Positions 1-8,152 of a stretch of DNA of 64,000 bases are shown here, one piece after another (position 1 is the first letter of the stretch; every line of letters begins with the position of its first letter). Origin of the DNA: Pseudoxanthomonas helianthi (GTDB taxonomy: Bacteria; Pseudomonadota; Gammaproteobacteria; Xanthomonadales; Xanthomonadaceae). The notes under the pieces were generated by a model that saw only the letters and a list, made by a program, of their open reading frames with translations, was not told the DNA's origin and did not search any database. The stretch is taken from assembly GCF_017939625.1 (NCBI RefSeq), contig NZ_JAGKTC010000002.1:611592-675591 (forward strand). Reading direction: 5' to 3'. The position numbers and the translations under genes were made by a program.

Positions 1-709
1 CGAATCGACCCGGCCGGGGGCCGATGAAGTTCCGGTCGAAGAGGAACTGAAGCGGGTGGTCCCGGTGATCGAACGGCTGGCGAAGCAGATCTCGCTGCCG
101 ATCAGCATCGACACTTCGAAACCGGAAGTGATGCGCGCGGCGGTCGCCGCCGGCGCGGGCATGATCAACGACGTGTACGCGCTGCGCCGCGAGGGCGCGC
201 TGGACGCCGCCGCCGCGCTCGGCGTGCCGGTGGTGCTGATGCACATGCTCGGCGAGCCGCGCACGATGCAGGCGGATCCGCAGTACGACGACGTGGTCGC
301 CGAGGTGCATCGTTTCCTGGCCGAGCGCATCTTCGCCGCCGAGATGTCCGGCATCGCGAAGAAGAACCTGGTCGTCGATCCCGGCTTCGGCTTCGGCAAG
401 AACGCCGCGCACAACCTGGCGTTGCTGGCGCAGTTGCAGCGTTTCGCCGAGCTCGGCGTGCCGGTGCTGGCGGGAATGTCGCGCAAGAAGACCATCGGCG
501 AGTTGACCGGACGCGAAGCGCCGGCGGAACGCGTCGCAGGCTCCGTCGCCGCGCACCTGATCGCCGCGCAGAACGGCGCCAAGATCGTCCGCGTGCACGA
601 CGTCGCCGCCACCGTCGATGCGCTGAAGGTTTGGAACGCGGTCGCCGCGGTGCCGTTGCCGCGCAAGGAAGCGGCGAAGCCGTCGATCCGCTGGCCCGAC
701 GACGAATAG
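1..709 (+). CDS. folP: Dihydropteroate synthase, 5'-truncated by window edge
   Basis: Condenses hydroxymethyl-dihydropterin pyrophosphate with p-aminobenzoate in cytoplasmic folate synthesis. The frame is open from base 2 and begins ESTRPGA, the second half of a conserved DHPS substrate loop, so the true start and about 60 residues lie outside the window. SIDTSKPEVMRAA, INDVYALR, MHMLGEP, DPGFGFGK and GMSRKK follow in family order, and the gene ends with TAG at 707-709. The GTG at 56 is internal, not a start. In E. coli folP precedes glmM; here a 619-base non-coding spacer and then miaA follow on the same strand. Identification is secure. Confidence 0.95.
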   Translation, partial: ESTRPGADEVPVEEELKRVVPVIERLAKQISLPISIDTSKPEVMRAAVAAGAGMINDVYALRREGALDAAAALGVPVVLMHMLGEPRTMQADPQYDDVVAEVHRFLAERIFAAEMSGIAKKNLVVDPGFGFGKNAAHNLALLAQLQRFAELGVPVLAGMSRKKTIGELTGREAPAERVAGSVAAHLIAAQNGAKIVRVHDVAATVDALKVWNAVAAVPLPRKEAAKPSIRWPDDE

Positions 710-740
710 ATGACTTGAGGCGACTGGGGAAGATGAAATT

Positions 741-918
741 TGTCATCCCGAGCGTAGCGAGGGATCTAGCTTTTGTTTCTTGCTCTTGTTCGTCATTCCC
801 GCGCAGGCGGGAATCGCTCTTCGCTCCTGCCATTTGAAGCACGGCAAAGGCACGAGCGATTCCCGCCTGCGCGGGAATGACGAACAAAAACAGATCCCTC
901 GCTACGCTCGGGATGACA
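741..918. repeat. Nested double inverted repeat (two repeat types)
   Basis: Two inverted repeats sit one inside the other. The outer arms, 741-767 and 892-918, are perfect 27-base complements and carry CCCGAGCGTAGCGAGGGAT. The inner arms, 791-818 and 855-882, are perfect 28-base complements of the common Xanthomonad type TCATTCCCGCGCAGGCGGGA. The 36-base centre contains a short stem of its own (TGCC/GGCA). As RNA this would fold into one long interrupted hairpin after folP. There is no clear T-tract, so a terminator role is only possible. It belongs to the same loose family as the elements near 8.1, 39.8 and 45.7 kb. Confidence 0.85.
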
Positions 919-1033
919 ATTCTTGAGATGTCCCGAAAGTCAAGGTTTCCGACTGGTCATTTTCTCGCCATATCGGCCGCAGGCCGCACCACGCCTGCGT
1001 TTGCGATGCATCTCCACACGACTGTCCCCAATC

Positions 1034-1170
1034 TTGTCCACAGCGCTTGTGGACAGTTGAAACCGGCTGGTCAAAAAATAGCCAATTCCACGTAACGGCT
1101 TGTCGCGGAAGGGCGATCCGGAGTTATCAACAGACTTGCCCCGATGGTTCTCCACAGTGGCTGTGGAAAT
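1034..1170. promoter_or_regulatory. Cluster of DnaA-box-like 9-mers
   Basis: Five sites resemble the DnaA box TTATCCACA within 137 bases: TTGTCCACA (1034-1042), TGTGGACAG (1048-1056, minus), TTATCAACA (1124-1132), TTCTCCACA (1148-1156) and TGTGGAAAT (1162-1170, minus). The first, third and fourth differ from consensus at one base. TTGTCCACA is the preferred box in some high-GC bacteria. The first two and last two form inverted pairs around 5-base spacers, and an A-run lies at 1073-1078. No dnaA, dnaN or rpmH is near, so this is not a typical oriC. It could titrate DnaA or regulate miaA. The rest of the folP-miaA spacer shows nothing clear. Confidence 0.4.
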
Positions 1171-1328
1171 CGTTGCAACGATTTCTGGTCGTAGGCCGGC
1201 GTAACGTCCCCGGCGCGCGCGCGTTTTGTCGTTGCAGCAATGGATCGAAGGACGAGAGGCCCGGCGCTGATCGACAGGCGCAACGGCATGGTCTGAAAAG
1301 CAGGTCGGGGGCGTGACCCCGACCTACA

Positions 1329-2297
1329 ATGTCCGGTATGCCCGCCGACCATCGCCCGCTCGCCCTTGCCCTGATGGGCCCGACCGCGTCGGGCAAGTCG
1401 GCGCTGGCACTGGAATGGGCGCAGCGCTTGGGCGGGGAAATCGTCAGCGTCGATTCGGCACTGGTCTACCGGGGCCTGGACATCGGTGCGGCCAAACCCA
1501 GTGCGGCGGAACAGGCGCTGGTTCCGCACCACCTGATCGATGTGCGCGAACCGTGGCAACCGTATTCGGCCGCGGAATTCGCCGCCGACGCGCGTGCCGC
1601 CCTTGAGGGCATCGCCGCGCGAGGCCGGCTGCCGATCCTCGCCGGCGGCACGGGCCTGTACTTCCAGGCGTTGCTGCACGGGTTGTCGCCGATGCCCGAA
1701 GCCGATGCCGGTGTGCGTGCGGAGATCGCGGCGCGCGCCGAAGCGCGGGGGTGGCCGGCGCTGCACGCCGAGCTCGCCGAGGTCGACCCCGACGCGGCCC
1801 GCAAGATCAAACCCACCGATCCGCAGCGCATCCAGCGCGCGCTGGAGGTGTTCCGGCTCAGCGGCAAGCCGATCAGCCAATGGCAGCGCGAATCCGTGCG
1901 CCAGCGCTTTCCGTTCCGCGTGCTGGGCCTGGTGCTGGCGCCGGCCGACCGTGCGGTGCTGCACCAGCGCATCGAGAGGCGCTTCGACGCCATGCTGGCC
2001 GAAGGCTTCCTCGACGAAGTGCGCCGTCTGCGCGGCTTGCCGGAACTGTGGTCGCACCCGGCCGTGATCGACCTGCCGGCGATTCGTGCGGTCGGCTACC
2101 GGCAGGCCTGGGAACACCTGGATGGCGCGACCGACGCGGCGGAATTCCGCGATCGCGCGATCTTCGCCACGCGCCAGCTGGCCAAGCGCCAGCTGACCTG
2201 GCTGCGCGGGGATCTCGGCGCCCGGTGGTTCGATCCGCAAGCAGATCGCGAGGGGTTGGAGCGGGCGCTGGACCTGTTCCTGCGCTCCCGGACCTGA
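1329..2297 (+). CDS. miaA: tRNA dimethylallyltransferase
   Basis: Transfers the dimethylallyl group of DMAPP to N6 of A37 in tRNAs reading UNN codons, the first step toward ms2i6A. The 322-residue protein has the P-loop GPTASGKS at 17-24, then [17 protein letters not shown] (the DSxxVYxxxDIGTAKP family motif), [23 protein letters not shown], and the C-terminal [11 protein letters not shown] and [13 protein letters not shown]. An in-frame ATG three codons downstream is an alternative start. It is followed by hfq on the same strand, as in E. coli, with a 118-base gap that may hold an hfq promoter. Confidence 0.97.
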   Translation: MSGMPADHRPLALALMGPTASGKSALALEWAQRLGGEIVSVDSALVYRGLDIGAAKPSAAEQALVPHHLIDVREPWQPYSAAEFAADARAALEGIAARGRLPILAGGTGLYFQALLHGLSPMPEADAGVRAEIAARAEARGWPALHAELAEVDPDAARKIKPTDPQRIQRALEVFRLSGKPISQWQRESVRQRFPFRVLGLVLAPADRAVLHQRIERRFDAMLAEGFLDEVRRLRGLPELWSHPAVIDLPAIRAVGYRQAWEHLDGATDAAEFRDRAIFATRQLAKRQLTWLRGDLGARWFDPQADREGLERALDLFLRSRT

Positions 2298-2415
2298 ACC
2301 ACGGCTGGCCAAATCCCCGCAGTTGTGTAACATCCGCGTCCGGGGGGTCGGGGGAAGCCGGACGCCGCCCGCACGATAACAACAACAGCCCGGCGAATGG
2401 GCGGGAGCTACGGAC

Positions 2416-2682
2416 ATGACCAAGGGGCAATCCCTGCAGGATCCTTTCCTCAACGCGCTGCGCCGCGAACGCGTGCCGGTGTCGGTCTACCTGGTCAACG
2501 GCATCAAGCTGCAGGGGACGATCGAATCGTTCGACCAGTTCGTGGTGCTGTTGCGCAATACGGTCAGCCAGATGGTCTACAAGCACGCGATTTCCACCGT
2601 GGTGCCGGCGCGCAACGTGCGCATGGGCCCGGGCGGCGGCACGGTGCAGGGCGACGAAGTCGATACGGAAGAAAGCGAGTAA
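2416..2682 (+). CDS. hfq: RNA chaperone Hfq
   Basis: Hexameric Sm-like RNA chaperone that pairs small RNAs with mRNAs and affects stability and translation. The 88-residue protein has Sm1 ([19 protein letters not shown]) and Sm2 ([12 protein letters not shown]) near residues 22-65; Q8, F42, Y55, K56 and H57, which build the RNA-binding faces, are present. The tail is short and acidic, with no long extension like that of E. coli. GGGAG at 2401-2405 lies ten bases ahead of the ATG. hflX, the usual next gene, does not follow: an inverted repeat and a convergent minus-strand gene do. Confidence 0.98.
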   Translation: MTKGQSLQDPFLNALRRERVPVSVYLVNGIKLQGTIESFDQFVVLLRNTVSQMVYKHAISTVVPARNVRMGPGGGTVQGDEVDTEESE

Positions 2683-2696
2683 CCCGCTACGGGTCT

Positions 2697-2778
2697 GTGG
2701 GAGCGACCTTGGTCGCGAATGCTTCTTCTTGAGCGGCTGCGAGTCCGCAAAAGCATTCGCGACCAAGGTCGCTCCCAC
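2697..2778. repeat. GTGGGAGCGAC inverted repeat, copy 1
   Basis: Perfect 28-base inverted arms at 2697-2724 and 2751-2778, beginning GTGGGAGCGACCTTGGTCGC, around a 26-base centre. Outside them TAACCCGCT (2680-2688) and AGCGGGTTA (2781-2789) also pair, so the symmetry runs from the hfq stop codon to the stop codon of the convergent gene. It may act as a two-way terminator or mRNA 3'-end stabiliser. Related copies lie at 10.3, 21.8, 28.7, 32.4 and 55.8 kb. Confidence 0.9.
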
Positions 2779-2787
2779 GAAAGCGGG

Positions 2788-3450
2788 TTACGGCCATTTC
2801 GCCAGGAGTTCGCCCACCGCCTGGACCAGGTTGCCGGAAAGCAGGCCGAACACCACGATGGTGCCCGCGCCGGCCAGCCAGGCCAGCAGCATCAGCGCGC
2901 CGTCCCGCTCCAGCAGGGCGAACACGAACAGCAGCAGCAGCGCACCGAACGCGTAGTTGGTGAACGGTATCGGCAGCGCCAGCAGCAGGCCCAGCACCAG
3001 CAGCAACAGGCCGGTGAACGCGCTGGCCAGGCGATGGTCCAGCGCCCATTCCAGGCGCGGGCGGACCAGCCATTCGACCCAGCGCAACGGCCGGGCAAGG
3101 ATCTTGCCGAAGCGGATGATCGACTTGCGCTGCGGGCCGCGCGCGGCGAGGAAGCGCGGCAGCCACGGCCGACGCAATCCCAGCAGCAGTTGCACGCCGA
3201 CCAGCATCACCAGCGGGCCGCTGAGCGCACCGGCCACGCCCGGGATCGGGATGAACGACGGCAGCACGGCGATGAACAGCAGCATGCCGAACGCGCTTTG
3301 GCGCAGGTCGGCCATCAGCTCGCCCAGGCGCAGGCGCTGTTCGGGGTCGCCGACGCCCAGTGCGTCCAGCACCGTGCGGGTGCTGGCGGAATGCGGGGGC
3401 GTTTCTGGCGAACCTGGATCCGGTGGATCAGCCGGCTTGTGCGTCGTCAT
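2788..3450 (-). CDS. ExoD-family membrane protein
   Basis: 220 residues with the ExoD-family layout: a soluble N-terminus (VLDALGVGDPEQRLRLGELMADLRQSAFGMLLF), then FIPIPGVAGALSGPLVMLVGVQLLLG and three or four further hydrophobic helices, including TGLLLLVLGLLLALPIPF and the segment before the C-terminus. ExoD was named from exopolysaccharide-deficient rhizobial mutants; its biochemical role is unknown, and a link to exopolysaccharide here is only family inference. The ATG at 3450 lies inside the 3' end of the upstream CNNM/CBS gene (23-base overlap), so the two are probably translated from one mRNA. Confidence 0.8.
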   Translation of the reverse strand: MTTHKPADPPDPGSPETPPHSASTRTVLDALGVGDPEQRLRLGELMADLRQSAFGMLLFIAVLPSFIPIPGVAGALSGPLVMLVGVQLLLGLRRPWLPRFLAARGPQRKSIIRFGKILARPLRWVEWLVRPRLEWALDHRLASAFTGLLLLVLGLLLALPIPFTNYAFGALLLLFVFALLERDGALMLLAWLAGAGTIVVFGLLSGNLVQAVGELLAKWP

Positions 3451-4738
3451 CTTCTTCCGGCAATTTCTGCAGCAGCAGCTTGTCCACGCGCGCCCCGTCC
3501 AGGTCGACCACTTCGATGCGCCAGCCGGCCCAGTCGAAGAATTCGCCGACGTGCGGGATCCGGCCGAAGCGCTCGATCACCATGCCGGCAAGGGTGTTGT
3601 AGTCGTCCTCGTCGCCGGGCAGGGCCACGCCGCCGAGCAGTTCGCGCAGATCGTCGTTGGGCAGCGAGCCGTCGACCAGCAGCGAGCCGTCGGCGCGGGT
3701 CACCACCAGCGCGTCCTCCTCGGTGTTCTCCGCGGCCTGCAGCCGGCCGACCACCGCGCCCATCAGGTCGCTGAGCGTGACCAGGCCCTGGATTTCGCCG
3801 TACTCGTCCACCACCAGCGCCAGCGACTGCTGTTCCTCGCGGAGGATTTCCAGCAGTTTCATCGCATGGGTCGATTCGGCGACGAACAGGGGTTCGCGCA
3901 GGTGCTCGAGCAGGCCGCCGTCGTTGTTGCCGCCGATGCGGTCGAGCAGGGTCTTCACTTCCAGCAGGCCGACCACGTCCTGGTCGCTGCCGCGATAGAC
4001 CGGATAACGCGAATATTGCTCCTCGCGCATGACCGCGAGGTTCTCGGCGTCGCTGGCCGCGGCATCGAGCCAGGCGATGCGGGTGCGCGGGGTCATCAGG
4101 CTGTCGGCGGTACGGTCGCCGAGACGGAGCACGCGGTGGACCATGTTGCGTTCATCGTCGTCGATCACGCCCTGCTCATGACTTTCCGTGACCAGCATGC
4201 GGATTTCTTCTTCGGTGACCTGCGCCGCGCCTGCGTCCTGTAGGCCCAGTAACCGCATCACCGTGCGTGTGCCGAACGCCAATGCGGCGACGAACGGTTT
4301 CGCGATGGTGGCGAAAAAGTCCATCGGATACGCCACCAAGCAGGCGATCTGCTCGGGGCGAAGGGTGCCGATGCGTTTAGGGACCAGTTCGCCGAACAGG
4401 CCAAGCGAGAACAAGGTCAGCAGGAAGCCTGCTGCGAATCCGATCTGGCCTGCGTAGGGAGCTAACCACTCGACGCGCACCACCAGCTCGGCGATCTTGT
4501 CGCCCATCGATTCGCCGCCGAAATAGCCGATCAGCAGGCTCAGCAGGCTGATCCACAACTGCACTGCGGACAGGAAGCCCTCCGGGTGCTCGGCCAGCAT
4601 CAGTGCCTTCTGCGCACGGCGGCTCTCCATGGCCAGCTGCTTGAGGCGACTCTTGCGCGAGGTCACTACCGCCATCTCCGACAGGGCGAAGAAAGCGTTG
4701 AATAGGATCAGGAAAATGACGATCAGCAGTTCAAGCAC
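3428..4738 (-). CDS. CNNM/CBS-domain transporter (CorC/HlyC family)
   Basis: Inner-membrane protein of the DUF21 (CNNM) plus CBS-pair plus CorC_HlyC type, a family tied to magnesium or cobalt efflux and once called hemolysin-like. From the GTG at 4738 it has about 436 residues: a membrane part with LLIVIFLILFNAFFALSEMAVV at the start and the LWISLLSLLIGYFGGES helix, then two CBS motifs (LMTPRTRIAWLD and a second near FVAESTHAMKLLEIL), and a C-terminal CorC_HlyC domain ending in FGRIPHVGEFFDWAGWRIEVVDLDG. An upstream ATG at 4879 would add 47 residues unlike any membrane-protein N-terminus, so I prefer the GTG, although its ribosome site is weak. Overlaps the ExoD-like gene. Confidence 0.85.
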   Translation of the reverse strand: MLELLIVIFLILFNAFFALSEMAVVTSRKSRLKQLAMESRRAQKALMLAEHPEGFLSAVQLWISLLSLLIGYFGGESMGDKIAELVVRVEWLAPYAGQIGFAAGFLLTLFSLGLFGELVPKRIGTLRPEQIACLVAYPMDFFATIAKPFVAALAFGTRTVMRLLGLQDAGAAQVTEEEIRMLVTESHEQGVIDDDERNMVHRVLRLGDRTADSLMTPRTRIAWLDAAASDAENLAVMREEQYSRYPVYRGSDQDVVGLLEVKTLLDRIGGNNDGGLLEHLREPLFVAESTHAMKLLEILREEQQSLALVVDEYGEIQGLVTLSDLMGAVVGRLQAAENTEEDALVVTRADGSLLVDGSLPNDDLRELLGGVALPGDEDDYNTLAGMVIERFGRIPHVGEFFDWAGWRIEVVDLDGARVDKLLLQKLPEEDDDAQAG

Positions 4739-5036
4739 GGGGGCGATTCCGGCCGGGGGAGAGGGTCGGAGGGCGTTCGCCACGGGCCGGGGCAGGGCGG
4801 TGGCGGGGCAAGTGCGTAGGGTCGTCGTCCATAGGTTGCGCCGTGAGGCGCGGTGGCAGTCTAGCAAACCGCTATGCATACCAGTTGATGGGCGGCTGTC
4901 GTGAAATCAAGGCCTTGCGCAGGCGGGCACCCAGCCCGACAGCAGGCCGGGACCGCCGCCGGCTCCCCTTCATGGTCGCTAAACCGTCATAATTCGCCCC
5001 CGATTGCCGTCCTTCCCGCGACGGTGGGGTGCCCGC

Positions 5037-5663
5037 ATGTTTTCCCTGCAGACCATCTTCGGCTCCGGCCAACAGTTCTATACCTTGCTCGACGAGGCCG
5101 CCGAAGCCGCCCACGACAGCGCCCAGGCGCTGTACGCGATGATGAAGGCGAGCGACCGGCAGCCGGCGCTGGACGCATTCAAGCTGGCCCGCCAGCGCGA
5201 GCGCACCGCCTCGGACAAGATCGGCCAGGCGCTGGTCGACAGCTTCATCACCCCGTTCGAGCGCGAGGACATCGAAGCCCTGGGTTCGGCGCTGTACAAG
5301 ATCCCCAAGCAGATCGAGAAGTTCGCCGACCGCTATTCGCTGGCGGTGACCCACTTGGAGCACATCGACTTCGCGCCGCGCGCGGCGATGCTGGAACAGG
5401 CCGCCTCGGTCGTGGTGGAAATGGTCCACGAGCTGCGCAAGATGAACCTGGACCAGATGAGCGCGCTGAACGAGAAATTGCGCGCCATCGAGAACGAGGC
5501 CGACCGGCTGATGCTGGAGCTGTACCGCGACATCTATTCCGGCCGCCTCGACAACTTGCAGATGTTCCTGCTGAAGGAGTTCTTCGAGATCCTGGAGAAG
5601 GCCATCGACCGCTGCCGCGAGGCAGGCGTGGTGGCGTACCAGATCGTGTTGAAGAACAGCTGA
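5037..5663 (+). CDS. DUF47 (PhoU-like) phosphate transport accessory protein
   Basis: 208-residue all-helical protein of the DUF47 family, related to PhoU and usually paired with a Pit-type phosphate transporter, whose activity it is thought to adjust. Seen: FSLQTIFGSGQQFYTLLDEAA at the start, ITPFEREDIEALGSALYKI (the metal-site motif ExxD of the family) and FFEILEKAIDRCREAGVVAY at the end. I chose the ATG at 5037, with GGTGGGG just ahead, over an earlier TTG at 5004 that adds a non-conserved MPSFPRRWGAR. The pit gene starts 10 bases after its stop, so the two form an operon. Confidence 0.9.
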   Translation: MFSLQTIFGSGQQFYTLLDEAAEAAHDSAQALYAMMKASDRQPALDAFKLARQRERTASDKIGQALVDSFITPFEREDIEALGSALYKIPKQIEKFADRYSLAVTHLEHIDFAPRAAMLEQAASVVVEMVHELRKMNLDQMSALNEKLRAIENEADRLMLELYRDIYSGRLDNLQMFLLKEFFEILEKAIDRCREAGVVAYQIVLKNS

Positions 5664-5673
5664 GGAAGCCGCG

Positions 5674-6795
5674 ATGCTGACCCTGGTCATCGTCGTGATC
5701 CTCGCGGCGCTCGTGTTCGAGTTCATCAACGGTTTCCACGACACCGCCAACTCCATCGCCACCGTGGTCGCGACCAAGGTGCTGACCCCGGGGCAGGCCA
5801 TCGTCCTGGCCGCCACCACCAACCTGATCGGCGCGTTCATGGGCACGGCGGTGGCGAAGACCATCTCCTCCGGCCTGATCGACAGCAACGTGGTCAACGT
5901 CACCTCGCAGGTGATCATCTGCGCGTTGCTTGGCGCCATCGTCTGGAACCTGATCACCTGGTGGCGCGGCTTGCCGTCGTCGTCCTCGCACGCGTTGATC
6001 GGCGGCCTGTGCGGCGCGGCCATGGCCGCTTCGCAGAACAACTGGGCTTCGCTGATCTGGTCGAAGGCCGGCGACGAGGGCTGGACCAGCAACAAGGGCC
6101 TGCTGTGGAAGGTCGTGGTGCCGATGGTCACCTCGCCGCTGGCGGGGTTCCTGCTGGGCGTGGCCATCATCACCTTGCTGTACCTGGTGATCGCCAGCCT
6201 GTCGAAGGCCGGCGGTCCGCTGGCGCGGATGGTGCGCCCGCGCTGGATCAACGCGTTCTTCAGCAAGGCGCAGCTGGTTTCGGCCGGCTACATGGGCTTC
6301 GCCCATGGCCGCCAGGATGCGCAGAAGACCATGGGCATCATCGCCCTGGCGATCTTCGCCGCGCAGTCGTCCGGCGCGTTGAACGACTTGCCGGGCTGGT
6401 TGTCGTTCATGCATCCGGACGGCGGCAAGGACGACATCGACACCTGGATCATCGTCGCCTGCGCGTTGGTGATGGCGGCCGGTACCGCTTCGGGCGGCTG
6501 GAAGATCATCAAGACCCTCGGCCACAAGATGGTCAAGCTGGATCCGATCGACGGTTTCGCCGCGGAAACCGCTTCGGCGACGATCCTGGTGTCCGCCGCG
6601 GCCTTCGGCATGCCGGTTTCGACCACGCACAGCATCTCCACGGCGATCATGGGCGTGGGCTACGCCAAGAACCCGAAGGCGCTGAAGCTGGGCGTGATCG
6701 AACGCATCGTGTGGGCGTGGATCCTGACCATCCCGGCCGCGGGCGGCATCGCCTGGTTGCTGTGGCGCGGGTTGAACGCGCTGGGCTGGGCGTAA
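5674..6795 (+). CDS. pit: Low-affinity inorganic phosphate transporter (Pit family)
   Basis: 373-residue inner-membrane PHO4/Pit permease, which moves metal-phosphate by proton symport. The two inverted family signatures are visible: FEFINGFHDTANSIATVVAT near the N-terminus and GMPVSTTHSISTAIMGVGYAK near residue 310. About ten hydrophobic helices are spread over the protein, with a soluble loop near GHKMVKLDPIDGFAAETA. AGGAAG precedes the ATG. It is the second gene of a two-gene operon with the DUF47 protein; there is no pho-box that I could recognise. Confidence 0.94.
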   Translation: MLTLVIVVILAALVFEFINGFHDTANSIATVVATKVLTPGQAIVLAATTNLIGAFMGTAVAKTISSGLIDSNVVNVTSQVIICALLGAIVWNLITWWRGLPSSSSHALIGGLCGAAMAASQNNWASLIWSKAGDEGWTSNKGLLWKVVVPMVTSPLAGFLLGVAIITLLYLVIASLSKAGGPLARMVRPRWINAFFSKAQLVSAGYMGFAHGRQDAQKTMGIIALAIFAAQSSGALNDLPGWLSFMHPDGGKDDIDTWIIVACALVMAAGTASGGWKIIKTLGHKMVKLDPIDGFAAETASATILVSAAAFGMPVSTTHSISTAIMGVGYAKNPKALKLGVIERIVWAWILTIPAAGGIAWLLWRGLNALGWA

Positions 6796-6798
6796 GTT

Positions 6799-6940
6799 CT
6801 TCCTTCTCCCTCCGGGAGAAGGTGCCCGAAGGGCGGATGAGGGCGGGAACCATCACGTGCAAGGGCTTTGCCAATGCGCTTGTGAGGTCTTTTTCCTCAG
6901 CCGCTTGAAGCGGCTTCGATCCCGGACGGAGAAGGAAAAG
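6799..6940. repeat. CTCCCTCCGGGAGAAGG-type inverted repeat, copy 1
   Basis: Arms 6802-6817 (CCTTCTCCCTCCGGGA) and 6920-6935 pair with one mismatch around a centre of about 100 bases. The centre holds GGTGCCCGAAGGGCGGATGAG and, near the right arm, CCTCAGCCGCTTGAAGCGGC, a short palindrome. A second copy with the same modules lies at 43961-44148. It separates pit from the alkyltransferase-like gene. Confidence 0.8.
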
Positions 6941-6962
6941 CACCAGCGGGTATGCTTGCCGC

Positions 6963-7298
6963 ATGTCCGACAAGACCAGCATCGAGCGCATCCTTGCCGC
7001 GGTCCGCGCCATTCCGCGTGGGCAGGTGGCCGGTTACGGCGAAGTCGCACGGCGTGCGGGCCTACCCGGTCGCGCGCGGCTGGCGGCGCGGGTGCTCAGC
7101 GAGAACGCGGACCCGAAGCTGCCGTGGCACCGTGTGCTGCGTTCCGATGGCCGCATCGCTTTTCCCGAAGGCTCGCGCGGCTACCGCGAGCAGAGCCAGC
7201 GCCTGCGCGCCGAAGGCGTGTCCGTGGTGAAGGGCCGCGTGCGGGGCGTGAAGGCCGCGCGCAGCGTCGAGGAGCTGATCTGGGGGCCGGAGGATTGA
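6963..7298 (+). CDS. Alkyltransferase-like protein (ATL, Cys-less MGMT homologue)
   Basis: 111-residue protein with the DNA-binding fold of O6-alkylguanine-DNA alkyltransferase: IPRGQVAGYGEVARRAG (helix-turn-helix with the arginine finger region) and the active-site motif, which reads PWHRV with Trp55 in place of the acceptor cysteine of PCHRV. ATL proteins of this type (E. coli Atl/YbaZ) bind O6-alkylguanine lesions without repairing them and route them to nucleotide excision repair. Length matches the family. It stands alone between two unrelated genes. Confidence 0.92.
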   Translation: MSDKTSIERILAAVRAIPRGQVAGYGEVARRAGLPGRARLAARVLSENADPKLPWHRVLRSDGRIAFPEGSRGYREQSQRLRAEGVSVVKGRVRGVKAARSVEELIWGPED

Positions 7299-7353
7299 TC
7301 CGGCGCCGGCAGTTCCCATTTATCCTGTTCCCGCGATTTCCAGAAGCCCGGCC

Positions 7354-8007
7354 ATGTTCCCACCGCTGACTCCCGCCGTCCGTTCGCTGTTGATCGCCAA
7401 TGTCGCGGTCTTCCTCCTGCAGAACCTGTTGGGCAATGCGTTCACCGACCAACTGGTGTTGTGGCCGCTGGGCGCGGGCGACGTGGTGCCCAACGGCGGC
7501 TTCATGCCCTGGCAGTTGCTGACGGCGGGGTTCGCCCACGCGGGCATCGGGCACCTGTTCTTCAACATGTTCGCGCTGTGGATGTTCGGCTCGTCGCTGG
7601 AGATGGTCTGGGGCCGGAAGCGCTTCCTGACCTATTACTTCGTCTGCCTGCTGGGCGCGAACATGCTGCAGTTGTTGGTGTCGACGTGGCTGCTCGCGCA
7701 GCAGGTCACGCTGTCCACCGCGCTGGGCGCTTCGGGCGCGGTGTTCGGCCTGCTGCTGGCCTACGGCATGATCTTCCCGAACAATCGGATGATCGTGTTC
7801 CCGATCCCGATGGAAATCCGCGCACGCAACCTGGTGATCATCTACGGCGGGCTGGAACTGCTGCTGGCCTACACCGGCTGGCAGCCGGGCGTGGCGCATT
7901 TCGTGCACCTTGGCGGCATGCTGTTCGGTTGGCTGCTGATCCGCTACTGGCGCGGGCAGCCGCCGTTCAACAAGCGGCGGCCGCCGGGGCCGAGGATCGT
8001 GAGATGA
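7354..8007 (+). CDS. Rhomboid-family intramembrane serine protease
   Basis: 217-residue membrane protein of the rhomboid family, which cleaves transmembrane substrates within the bilayer. Seen: HLFFNMFALWMFG (His67 and Asn71 of the family HxxxN motif), GASGAVFG with the nucleophile Ser128, and VAHFVHLGGMLFG with the catalytic His185, across six hydrophobic helices. The tail after residue 200 is short, basic and proline-rich (FNKRRPPGPR). All catalytic parts are present, so it should be active. Substrate unknown. Confidence 0.92.
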   Translation: MFPPLTPAVRSLLIANVAVFLLQNLLGNAFTDQLVLWPLGAGDVVPNGGFMPWQLLTAGFAHAGIGHLFFNMFALWMFGSSLEMVWGRKRFLTYYFVCLLGANMLQLLVSTWLLAQQVTLSTALGASGAVFGLLLAYGMIFPNNRMIVFPIPMEIRARNLVIIYGGLELLLAYTGWQPGVAHFVHLGGMLFGWLLIRYWRGQPPFNKRRPPGPRIVR

Positions 8008-8043
8008 ACTGCAAAGGATCTGATTGAGTGGAATGACATCGGC

Positions 8044-8143
8044 CGTCATTCCAGCGCAAGCTGGAATCCATTCTGCCTTGGGCTTCCGCATGGGAATTCG
8101 AGAGCAAGAGCAAAATGAATCCCGGCTTGCGCCGGGACGACGA
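8044..8143. repeat. Imperfect CGTCATTCC inverted repeat
   Basis: Arms 8044-8075 (CGTCATTCCAGCGCAAGCTG at the start) and about 8113-8143 are imperfect complements. The right arm has CCCGGCTTGCGCCGGG where the left has CCAGCGCAAGCTGG: each arm is itself a short palindrome and the two have drifted apart. It fills the spacer between the convergent rhomboid and M13 genes. Confidence 0.7.
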
Positions 8144-8152
8144 GCAAGAAAC

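Noticed and set aside
1034..1170. Chromosome origin
   Set aside because: No dnaA, dnaN, rpmH or gidA nearby and no long AT-rich unwinding region; kept only as a DnaA-box-like cluster.
2306..2320. Sigma-54-like TGGC-N9-GC ahead of hfq
   Set aside because: GG and GC have correct N10 spacing, but the conserved A/T positions (TGGCAY, TTGC) do not match; chance is likely in this GC-rich sequence.
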